A DNA stretch of 64,000 bases from Nectonema munidae (taxonomy: Eukaryota > Nematomorpha > Nectonematoida > Nectonematidae), in the NCBI GenBank assembly GCA_030549495.1, contig JAUIRK010000110.1:558001-622000 (forward strand), written 5' to 3'. The position numbers and the translations under genes were made by a program. Below are positions 56,665 to 64,000 of this stretch, piece after piece. How positions within the stretch are numbered: the first letter of the stretch is position 1; each line of letters begins with the position of its first letter. The notes beneath the pieces are model-generated. The model worked only from the letters and a program-made list of their open reading frames with translations, was not told where the DNA came from and did not search any database.

Positions 56665-57698
56665 TGGGGCGGGAAATATAAGAAAGTGTATACATTTATA
56701 TATTTCAAAGGAGTTTCAGATGTTCAAAATAAATCACAGGGGGCCTAGCTCCCTTGCCAATGCCCACTATCGACGGGCTAGGTTACAGTAATTAATAGGG
56801 ATAAACATTTTGAGCTTTAAATTATAGAGTTCTTTTATAGCTATGTGCTAGAAAAAATATTCGATTCGCTCAAAAATACATAAGCTTATTCAAATGACTG
56901 GCTACATTACTGCCTCTGATCAAATATAACTCAACATTTACACAGAACTATTTGACTAACCTAACCCTAACTATAACAAAGAAGTGGACGTTAATGAAAA
57001 AAATTGATTTTAAGTATTCATTCTAAGACTTAACCTCAAAACAAGAAAAGTAATATTGAAATCTGCTCAGAAGACAAACAAGTCTAATAAATACTAAAAA
57101 AAATATATATATAATTCAGAAAATTGGACATTATTCGGAGGGGAGCTTTTTCGCCCCCCCCCCCCCATTGAAATTTCTTGAAATTTGACGTATTCAGGGT
57201 GGGCGAAAATGACCTTTACCCCCCCCCCCCCCCCAATAATTTTCTATAAGAGTTGCTGCTTGTTTATAAAACATGTATGATGATCGCATTATAGAATGTA
57301 ATGATCATTCGAATACACGATAATGTAAGATAAGAGAATAAAAGAAGGAATACAGACTTTCGAATCAATCAAACATCATGCCAAGCTGTTCTGAAATTCC
57401 TATCAAACATATTTTACAGACGATGCGTGAGAGCTATATAATAATAAATCCATTGTTTCAATATTCACACAACAAGTAAGCAATGCTTATCACGGTGTCT
57501 CCTCCTTGTAGTATTTTTGAGCAAACACATGTTGATGATCTACTAGATTTTCTCACCTTCTGTCATAGTGATTCTATTTCTCTTTCTGTCTCCTCGGTTT
57601 TTCTCTTCCGCTTTCTCTGCTAAAACTCAAGCTCTCATCTTTCATTCAAGCCCTCTTCTCTTGTTAAGCTCTTCTATCTCATTCAGCTCTCTTCTCTC
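56665..57698. other. Gene-poor stretch with poly-C tracts
   Basis: AT-rich with C runs of 12-16 at about 57155-57168 and 57218-57233, separated by about 50 bases. These resemble the poly-C runs found just inside the right ends of short hAT elements in this window. No termini found here. Confidence 0.4.
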
Positions 57699-57908
57699 CA
57701 GTGACGTAGCTAGACTGGGGCATGAGGGCCCGTGCCCACTCTCCTATGTATCTCATGGTTCCACCATGCATCTTATGCGATATCAGTTTTCGAAAATTTC
57801 TCAAATGAAAGGATCAAGAAAGTATAAATAATGTTGCTCAAGTTTTTTGTTTTTAAATTGTGCCCCCCCCCCCCCCCGCCTATCAACTTTTTGTTGGCTA
57901 CGCCACTG
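57699..57908. mobile_element. Short hAT element (MITE)
   Basis: A 210-base element with ends CAGTGACGTAGCTA and TGGCTACGCCACTG (inverted, one or two mismatches), flanked by CTTCTCTC (57691-57698) and CTTCTGTC (57909-57916), which agree in 7 of 8 positions. It has a C run of about 15 bases near the right end. Non-coding. Confidence 0.85.
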
Positions 57909-59402
57909 CTTCTGTCTAATTTGCATTTAGAGCAAAATTAAAATAGTTTTCAAACGTTACAATTTTATATTAATGAATATTGTTAGACTCGCGCTAAGAT
58001 TTTTTTCAACAAAAGTATTTTGTAACATTTGAAAACTTTAATTTTTTCAAGTCAAGAAATTTTTTTCAATAGTTATTTTGGAATGAATATTTTGACTAGC
58101 TATTCAGTTTAAAAAGCAAGAATACTCTATTTGCTTAATATTTGAGCAGAGATATTTTTTTATAATTGTCGATTGTTACGTTTTATAAGTAACACTGTAC
58201 ATAATTAATTAAATCATTTTTTTAAGAAAATTTGTTGATTGTTATAATAAAAATATAATATCGAAACAAAATGTACTTATTATATTTATAACAGCTGTCA
58301 GAATTTTATTTGTGGACAAAAATATTCAAAAAAACACAATGATTTCTTTTCTCGTATACTTTGATTTATGTTAGTTTAAATAATTTTTTAATGATTTTGT
58401 GTTTTTAGACTTAAATAATTTTATAAAAAGTGATTAAATTACCATTTTTGTATACTATGATTCTTTACAATATATAAAAAACACAAGTGCTACCAAATCA
58501 CCCCATAAGGGTTAGCTACTTAAACGTTGGCTTTTGCTGCTTATAAAAACTTGAAAATACCAAATAAACTCTCATTCTGTATGCCTTCTATTATTTTGAA
58601 ATTATTCTGAGAACAGACGGTTCCATTTTAAAATAGTGAAAATTGCTTTATTAGTTTATTTTGTCTCCTTTCTCTCTTATGTAGCAAATTTTTCAATTCT
58701 GAGTAAAAGGTAAAGTACAGCGGGTGTATTTTCATTGACAAGGCACTGATGTACAGCTTATGTCAAACTATAAACAAATTCGTATCGATGAGAAATCGAA
58801 TCCAGAGGCTTCTGTGCTTAGTTCATCATCTCAACCAACCTGTCATGCCAACCATAGGGTATGCTGTAGTGGATACGTCAAATTAGTTTTCAAAAAACTT
58901 AAGTTATGCTCTAAATTTTTTTAGTTTTTGTTGAACCTCTATAACTTTTTCCGATAGATATTTTTTCCAAAGTTATTATAAAAGGCAAATCATTGCAAAA
59001 TGTTAAAAGTTATTTACTTTTTGTATAATTTTTGTAGCTTGCATCAATTTAGCTTTTAAACTATTTTTGAATGATGCTGAGAAAAATGAAATAATGCAAT
59101 CTTAATTTATTGTTTTATTTTTCTTTGCACAATTATAGCTTCATTTTACACCCCTGCCCCTGAACCAATCACATTTTTTCATATAAACATCGCAGGGTGT
59201 CTAGTAGACTCTTTGCCTTCAGACTACATTCACTCATATAAAACTACCCAACCTTCAGTTATTTGTTTTCAGTTGTTTTCTCTATAAATCAAATATCCTT
59301 TCATCAATTCCTGTAATGTGCCTGGTAGACTACTTCATTTTCAAATGAAAAGCCTATTCCCCCCCCCCCCCCTCCAACAATTTTGGATTTTTTTAAACTA
59401 GT
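57909..59402. other. Gene-poor stretch with a SINE-like piece
   Basis: Mostly AT-rich. At about 58795-58860, on the minus strand, GGTTGGTTGAGATGATGA and CTGGATTCGATTTC lie at a distance suited to the A and B boxes of a tRNA-derived SINE, though both are poor matches. A C run at 59359-59371 precedes the next repeat. Confidence 0.35.
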
Positions 59403-59635
59403 GTATATTCTGCAAATTTAATTAAAATATTTTCGCTGGAAGTATAGTATTTAAATTCCCCAAATTTGTAAAAAAAAGTATAAAGTTATCTTATAAATTT
59501 TGGGCTGTAGGTATGCGCTGAATACACTCTATTTTAAAGGATTGCTTGAATATTTGGTCTCCCATAGTATTTCAAGACCAAAATTGCTACAAAAAAATTT
59601 CGCCCCTCAAATAATTGTGAGGATGTGCGCCCCTG
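59403..59635 (+). repeat. Dispersed repeat ending in a hAT-like terminus, copy 2
   Basis: Colinear with 215-454, sharing TTTTCGCTGGAAGTATAGTA, GAATACACTCTATTTTAAAG and GATTGCTTGAATATTTGGTC. It ends GAGGATGTGCGCCCCTG. The region just before it contains a C run, as in the short hAT elements. Confidence 0.65.
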
Positions 59636-60478
59636 ATGCAGCGAAGTATTTGATAGGGCAAAACTTGATGATAAGGGATGAGCAGCGTCTCATGAGAACG
59701 AGGAAAGTCACCATGATAATATTTATAACCAAGAAAGGGAATTGAAAAGTTGCGCCTGAACTGTAGTTTATGAAGCTCTACAAACCTGTAATGTTCTTTG
59801 CTGACTGGATCAGGAAGGTGATTATCGTTAATAACAGTTTCTACTGTTCCACATTAGAAATAAAGAGGCGGCAAAGAACTTTGTCTTAGAAAAGTGCAAA
59901 GATGATATGAAGCAAGCATGTAAAACCAATGACAAGCCTAACTAAATCTTCACATGCTCCACCGATGCTGCTCCAGATGAGGTAAAAGCAAAACAACACG
60001 ATGTTAACACCGTAAAAAAAGTTATGCGCCTCAACAGAGCAGCGCATGGAACGAAAAACACTCATACACTACAGGACTTGGTTATTTAGAACCAGTGGAC
60101 CAAATAGTGGGTGAAAAGGCAAAAAAACTTCCTTCATTATGACAATGGCCCTGAGGCAAATGAAAGTCATTTTTAAATAAGAGACCATCTCCATATAAGG
60201 TGTTATCTAGACCTTATATGTAGCAGTCAGGCGACCCCTTCCCAAATGATGCTAGCAATACATTTTCCCAATTGAGTTTTCAAAAGATTTTTGAATATGA
60301 GAAAAAAAATATAAAATGTGTTAATTAGATAAAATAAAAAGTTGTTGTTGTTTTAAAATTTAAGTTTTAGAAAAAAACATGGTCCTAAAATAAAAAACAT
60401 TGATCCGTTCACGTTTCATTTCTAAATCCTAATCTGACAGTACAATCAGAAATTTCAAGATAAAACAGCGCCAGCGAG
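59636..60478. other. Unrecognised, possibly decayed element
   Basis: A slightly less AT-rich stretch to about 60180 gives plus-strand text in broken frames with no recognisable motif. The rest is AT-rich. Confidence 0.3.
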
Positions 60479-60808
60479 TTGTATCCTGTGAACATTGTTG
60501 CATTAATGGTACTTTTGCAGTTGCACTTCGCCTCTTTGGCCAACTCCATGTCATCCATGGTTTGTTCAACGGTGTGTTCTCTACTTGCATACACCATCCG
60601 TCAGCGCAAGACCCAGACAACGATGCTCAAAGTTCTAGAAGCAGAAGGCTGTGACCCATCATTAGTGATAATCATGCACCTAGAAGGTAGCGCAGAAAAT
60701 CCAAATGTATCTCCGTTTGGTGAACATGTCAATGTACAGTATTGTTTCTTTTATCTCATTCAAAATATCGGGAATAAAATACAATCACATAGATTTATGA
60801 ATTTGTAA
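60479..60808 (+). other. Unrecognised open frame, 110 codons
   Basis: The frame opens at a TTG and contains TTMLKVLEAEGCDPSLVIIM and GSAENPNVSPFGEHVNVQYC. I do not recognise it. It lies inside the MBLAC1 intron on the opposite strand. It has no neighbouring exon or element terminus that explains it. It could be a piece of a mobile-element ORF. Confidence 0.25.
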
Positions 60809-60836
60809 AAAAAATGATGACTAGGTTGTTTTGTGG

Positions 60837-61060
60837 CCAGATTCCAATTAACGAAGTATCTGAGGTTATCTCGTATGTCAAAAATAGCGGCCTAGATTCT
60901 GTTAACCTTATTGACTATTTTAATGCCACCTATGTCTCTGGATAGGTTGACAAATAACAAGTCAAACACTATCCCAAAAGCAATACAAACCTGGTAAATC
61001 TGGTAGCAAAAAGGTCCGTTCATGAGTTTTCTAAAAGGAGTGACACTGCAATATGGCAGA
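60837..61060 (+). pseudogene. Possible MULE transposase scrap
   Basis: Plus-strand text reads FCGQIPINEVSEVISYVKNS, then DYFNATYVSG, which resembles the DYFExTYI region of FLYWCH-type MULE transposases. It is short and broken, so the call is tentative. Confidence 0.3.
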
Positions 61061-61473
61061 GAGCGATCAGCAAGAGTTAAGGACTTAGATAGATTTAGTG
61101 AAATTAATTTCCTGAAATTAAAAAATTTTCTTGGAAACTTGAAATTGTAAGCACAAAATTATAAAAATTGGTCATTACAACTATTACTGAGCAATAAGAA
61201 TTATAATTAACAAAAAAATTTGATAAGGTATCAATTTTTTTTGTTAAGTATAAATTAACTTAAATATGATAGAAGAGCAATAAATAAATATAAATGCTTG
61301 CTTCTGAGAATAAAATATTCGTATTTTTGTTTCTATCTTTACACAAAAGCTTAATATTTTTAAAAAGGGAATTATTACAATAGCTTTCAGTCATTATACG
61401 CATGGTCTATCTATATTAATAAAAACATTAATGGAAAAGCATCAAAAATTTATTCATACATTTTAAAAGTTAC
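61061..61473. other. Intronic stretch beside the first MBLAC1 exon found
   Basis: AT-rich intronic sequence up to the splice donor of the MBLAC1 exon. Nothing recognised. Confidence 0.4.
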
Positions 61474-61593
61474 TTTCAAGTAGAAACTCCTTATCCCAAG
61501 GACTGCCAGTATCTACTAAAACATTTTGCGGACCTCTAAGTAAGGTAATAGAGGCCCCAGCTTTGCATGAGCTTTCTTTTTCAATACAATACC
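61474..61593 (-). CDS. MBLAC1: MBLAC1, most 5' exon found
   Basis: The exon follows an AAAATCAG acceptor and ends GAAA|GTAACT. Its first two bases (GG) complete a Gly codon from an upstream exon, and its last A joins GC at 30651 to make Ser. It encodes GYCIEKESSCKAGASITLL, then NVLVDTGSPWDKEFLLE. The VDTGSPWD motif is the conserved strand-turn just before the catalytic HxHxDH region in MBLAC1 proteins (ILVDTGGPW in the human protein). With the other three exons it gives 193 residues and a stop. The initiating exon, probably some 15-20 codons, was not found in 61594-64000 and may lie outside the window. Confidence 0.92.
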
Positions 61594-62449
61594 CTGATTT
61601 TAAGCAAAAAACTTCGTAAAAATGAGCCATATAAAATTTTGGTAAAATAATTTTATTTTAATTAATAAAAAAATATCATTAAGTTCTCATTAATTGTTAT
61701 CCCTCTATATCAGATTTTACAAAAGCTTTTGTGCTTAAGTATTTTTTGTTATATTTCTCATACTTAAATTAAATTTTGTATGTTTTTAAACTATATTTTA
61801 GAGCCCCGAGTGTACTTCTCAGCTTACCAGTTGAAGGTTAGGTGTTCGATCCCAAAGGCTTCCGACTGTTAAAAACAATATCACAAAACTGTGAATAACT
61901 ATCCCAAGTATAATGCTAGCCTATAGGCAGTTGTATATTTTATGTTAGCCGGTTCTGTTATAAAAAAAGTCAAATTTGTCAGCAAATAAACTGATCAATT
62001 TTAATTTTTTCCCAATAAAATTTAAAAATAATGGTTAAACAAATATAATTATGATGTTGTTGTGGGTGCTTATTTTACTGTACAGTCTCTACTATATAGA
62101 TAAATAAATAAAAACATTAAGGTTTATCTTTATGTAACAGCTTCCTGAATACATATGCTTGAAAGTATTTTAAAGTTGTCATTACTTTTCTTTCTAACCA
62201 ATAAATTTTATGCTTATGTATATTTTCAAAAGGTAATGTCTCTACTTGCTCTCTTTCAAAAATGGTTGAAATTAGAACCTTCTTCTAACATTTTACTCGA
62301 AAAAATCTTCAAACCACTTAGTTTGAAAACTTCTCTTGAAATATCGTTTCCTTTACGGTTGAATCTCTTTTTGATTTATTTCATTTTATCTTTTTTTCGT
62401 CTGAAAGTTATTTATATATATATATAATATATATATTTTCATATCCTTG
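61594..62449. other. Intron 5' of MBLAC1 with a tRNA-like patch and LINE 5' region
   Basis: AT-rich. At about 61825-61860 GTTAGGTGTTCGATCCC looks like a B box, but no tRNA fold or good A box is seen. A TA-dinucleotide run at 62412-62436 precedes the LINE ORF1. 62150-62430 may be the 5' UTR of that LINE. Confidence 0.35.
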
Positions 62450-63319
62450 ATGGACAAGATCCGTGGGATTATTCTCAAAATTGATTCTCTCACGAAAAAA
62501 GAAATTAAAACTAGTTTAATGCAAGCTTTAAATCTTTTAGAAGCTTCAAATGATACAACAATCATTATAGATGATTTGAATTTAATCAAAGATAGCCTTA
62601 ATGATCTGAAATCTTCTGTTTTAAAATCTGACTTAAAGTTTGATAAAGCTATTGATAAGCCAGGCAAAACATATGCAGATGTAGTGAGTAACAATTGTTT
62701 TATTAAAGTTAAATTTGATAATGATAAGGATGTTTCTGACTTCACTTCTTTCTCAGATAAGGCACTTTCTAAAATTAAGATTAATAAACGTTATATTAAT
62801 AAAAATTCTATCAAGTATACTTTTCCAAACTCTAAATCATTAGAAGATGGTAAGATGGTTTTTAAAAACAAATTAAAGGACAGTTCTTCCATTAAACTTC
62901 ATGATACAAAATTTGGTATAAAAATAATGGTTAATAACCTTGATTCCAATTTGGATGATAATTTAATTTTTGAATCAATTTTGAGTAAAAATAATTATAT
63001 TAAGCCATTAATAGACATAAATTACAAATTTAAATTACTATTTTCCAAAATTAATGAGTCTACAAGAAAAAAATTTATTGTTTTTTCAGTCGATCCTCAT
63101 ATAAGAAATGCTATTAAAATGCATCATAATGAATTTTTCATTAATTATGGATGTTACCAAGTTCATGATTTTTACTTATCTAAACAGTGTACCAATTGTT
63201 GTTACTTTGGTCATACCCCATCTGTTTGTAAATTTAAAGATAAAGCGGTTTGCAAATACTGTTCTGAAAATCACAACAAGTCGGAAACTTGTTCTAATTC
63301 TTCTAATGTAGGTAGGTAG
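62450..63319 (+). CDS. LINE ORF1 (gag-like zinc-knuckle protein), open frame
   Basis: The ATG at 62450 opens a 289-codon frame free of stops. The N-terminal 80 residues are Lys/Asp/Leu-rich and may form a coiled coil. The middle (residues 85-230) has alternating charged strands like the RNA-binding region of such proteins. The C terminus carries two zinc knuckles: CTNCCYFGHTPSVC (CX2CX4HX4C) and CKYCSENHNKSETC (CX2CX3HX5C). That pair is typical of ORF1 of jockey/I-type LINEs, which binds the element's RNA. No ORF2 follows. At 63309 the sequence passes into a TAGG repeat that is the tail of another LINE on the opposite strand, so the last codons here come from that tail. The frame is young but the element is cut. 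Confidence 0.75.
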   Translation: MDKIRGIILKIDSLTKKEIKTSLMQALNLLEASNDTTIIIDDLNLIKDSLNDLKSSVLKSDLKFDKAIDKPGKTYADVVSNNCFIKVKFDNDKDVSDFTSFSDKALSKIKINKRYINKNSIKYTFPNSKSLEDGKMVFKNKLKDSSSIKLHDTKFGIKIMVNNLDSNLDDNLIFESILSKNNYIKPLIDINYKFKLLFSKINESTRKKFIVFSVDPHIRNAIKMHHNEFFINYGCYQVHDFYLSKQCTNCCYFGHTPSVCKFKDKAVCKYCSENHNKSETCSNSSNVGR

Positions 63320-64000
63320 GTATGGAGATTTCTAAGCACTTTCCAGCTGGAGCTGATATGCTTGCAAGTCTGCTGGAATTTGGTCTTCAAAGTGTAAGTT
63401 TAGTTTTGTGGGTCTTTCTGAAATAGAAAAAGAAAATTTGGAAGATTTTTATGGGTGTAGACATTAGATTGTTTTGTGGAATGCATGGATTAGTGGTGAT
63501 AGTGGCTTATTGTTATTAGATATTTGAGGGAGGAATGAGTGTTTGGGTTGCAGAGAGTATAGGTTCGATTGTGGATATGAGAAGGGAGAGATGTTTGATG
63601 AGTAGTGGATGTTGTAGAAGATCATGTAAAGAGGATGGAATATCTTTAAAAAAGAAGCGACTTTTATCAAGGAGTTGGTGTCGGTGAGAATCAAAAATTG
63701 GACAATAAAGGAGGATATGTGTAGGTGTTTCAATGTACGAACAGCTGTAACGACAGAAAGGGTTTGAGTGAAGTTTGAATTTGAAGAAGTATGCATTACA
63801 AGGGCAATGGGATGAGAGCCAGCGAATGATGTTCCGAGGGAGTGAGTGAAAGTGTTTCTTTAAAATGAGTTGTGATAATGGCATAGATGTCAGAGGTGAT
63901 GTGATGGTTGAGTCGATAGATTGTTGCCACTGCAGTAGTGTAGAGTTGGTTATAGTATTTGTAAAAGTGGAGATGGGTAGAGAAAATAGGGGTAGGATCT
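63305..64000 (-). mobile_element. LINE 3' end, continuing beyond the window
   Basis: The minus strand has an open piece at 63884-63516 ending the ORF. It contains HFHSLPRNIIRWLSSHCPCN and CRYSCSYIETPTHILLYC, the CxxxC..H....C knuckle that closes ORF2 of several LINE clades after the RNase H region, then PIFDSHRHQLLDKSR. The 3' UTR runs to about 63322, where a short run of CCTA units (TAGG on the plus strand, 63309-63320) forms the tail. Upstream domains lie beyond 64000. Confidence 0.75.

Larger units (their letters stand above)
30652..61473 (-). other. MBLAC1 intron (30.8 kb), largely transposons and tandem repeats
   Basis: The intron runs from a GAAA|GTAACT donor at 61473 to the ATCTTTTAG acceptor at 30652. 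It holds minisatellites, tandem duplications, a nest of three hAT elements, a split LINE, three piggyBac-related elements and several short hAT elements, each listed separately. No other host exon was recognised inside it. Confidence 0.85.

Noticed and set aside
61594-64000. Initiating exon of MBLAC1
   Set aside because: I looked for a short minus-strand ATG exon that ends with a G before GT. No candidate was convincing; the one donor-like site near 61840 is preceded by a stop in the needed frame.
1-64000. LTR retrotransposons, Polintons or other virus-like elements
   Set aside because: I found no gag, protease, integrase, DNA polymerase B or capsid signature and no long terminal repeat pair. 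The direct repeats at 33909-34820 lack TG..CA ends and an internal coding region.

Overview
The window looks like AT-rich nuclear DNA from an animal, probably an invertebrate. It has spliceosomal introns with GT..AG borders, an ortholog of the metazoan gene MBLAC1, and many decayed transposons (ZBED-like hAT, piggyBac, FLYWCH-type Mutator, jockey-like and endonuclease-bearing LINEs). I cannot name the species. I saw no LTR retrotransposon, Polinton, CRISPR array, rRNA or convincing tRNA gene. Many of the longer open frames begin with TTG rather than ATG and are shadows or transposon fragments.

Two host genes can be supported. The first (+ strand, about 3.7-5.2 kb) is a two-exon tail of a cysteine-rich protein that I do not recognise. 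It is set apart by GC-rich third codon positions. The second is MBLAC1, a metallo-beta-lactamase-fold protein on the minus strand. Its last four coding exons lie at 61593-61474, 30651-30488, 19906-19789 and 17191-17010. All three splice phases agree and every metal-binding motif is kept. Its introns here are about 30.8, 10.6 and 2.6 kb, so most of the window is MBLAC1 intron filled with mobile DNA.

Region by region: 1-3700, a minisatellite, a hAT-end repeat and AT-rich sequence. 3.7-5.2 kb, the cysteine-rich gene. 6-17 kb, a piggyBac fossil, a LINE tail, an unclassified transposon-like remnant and a hAT fossil. 17-19.9 kb, the MBLAC1 3' exons with a LINE endonuclease piece and a piece of an unclassified repeat family between them. 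20.1-26.7 kb, two adjacent hAT elements that share one outer target duplication, the first split by a Mutator-like element whose ends are built of alternating short tandem units. 26.7-30.1 kb, piggyBac, a Tc1-like remnant and a small Mutator-like element with a perfect 9-bp target duplication. 30.5 kb, the catalytic MBLAC1 exon. 32-36.8 kb, several minisatellites and tandem duplications. 38-46 kb, a short hAT element, piggyBac, and one hAT element holding two other hAT insertions. 46-55.6 kb, hAT and LINE remnants, the LINE split by a block with piggyBac and a deleted hAT. 56-60 kb, short piggyBac-like and hAT-like elements. 61.5 kb, the most 5' MBLAC1 exon found. 62.4-64 kb, a LINE ORF1 facing the 3' end of another LINE.

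The transposons do not form a system with the host genes. The main biological story is a small, apparently working gene stretched over more than 44 kb by repeated insertion.
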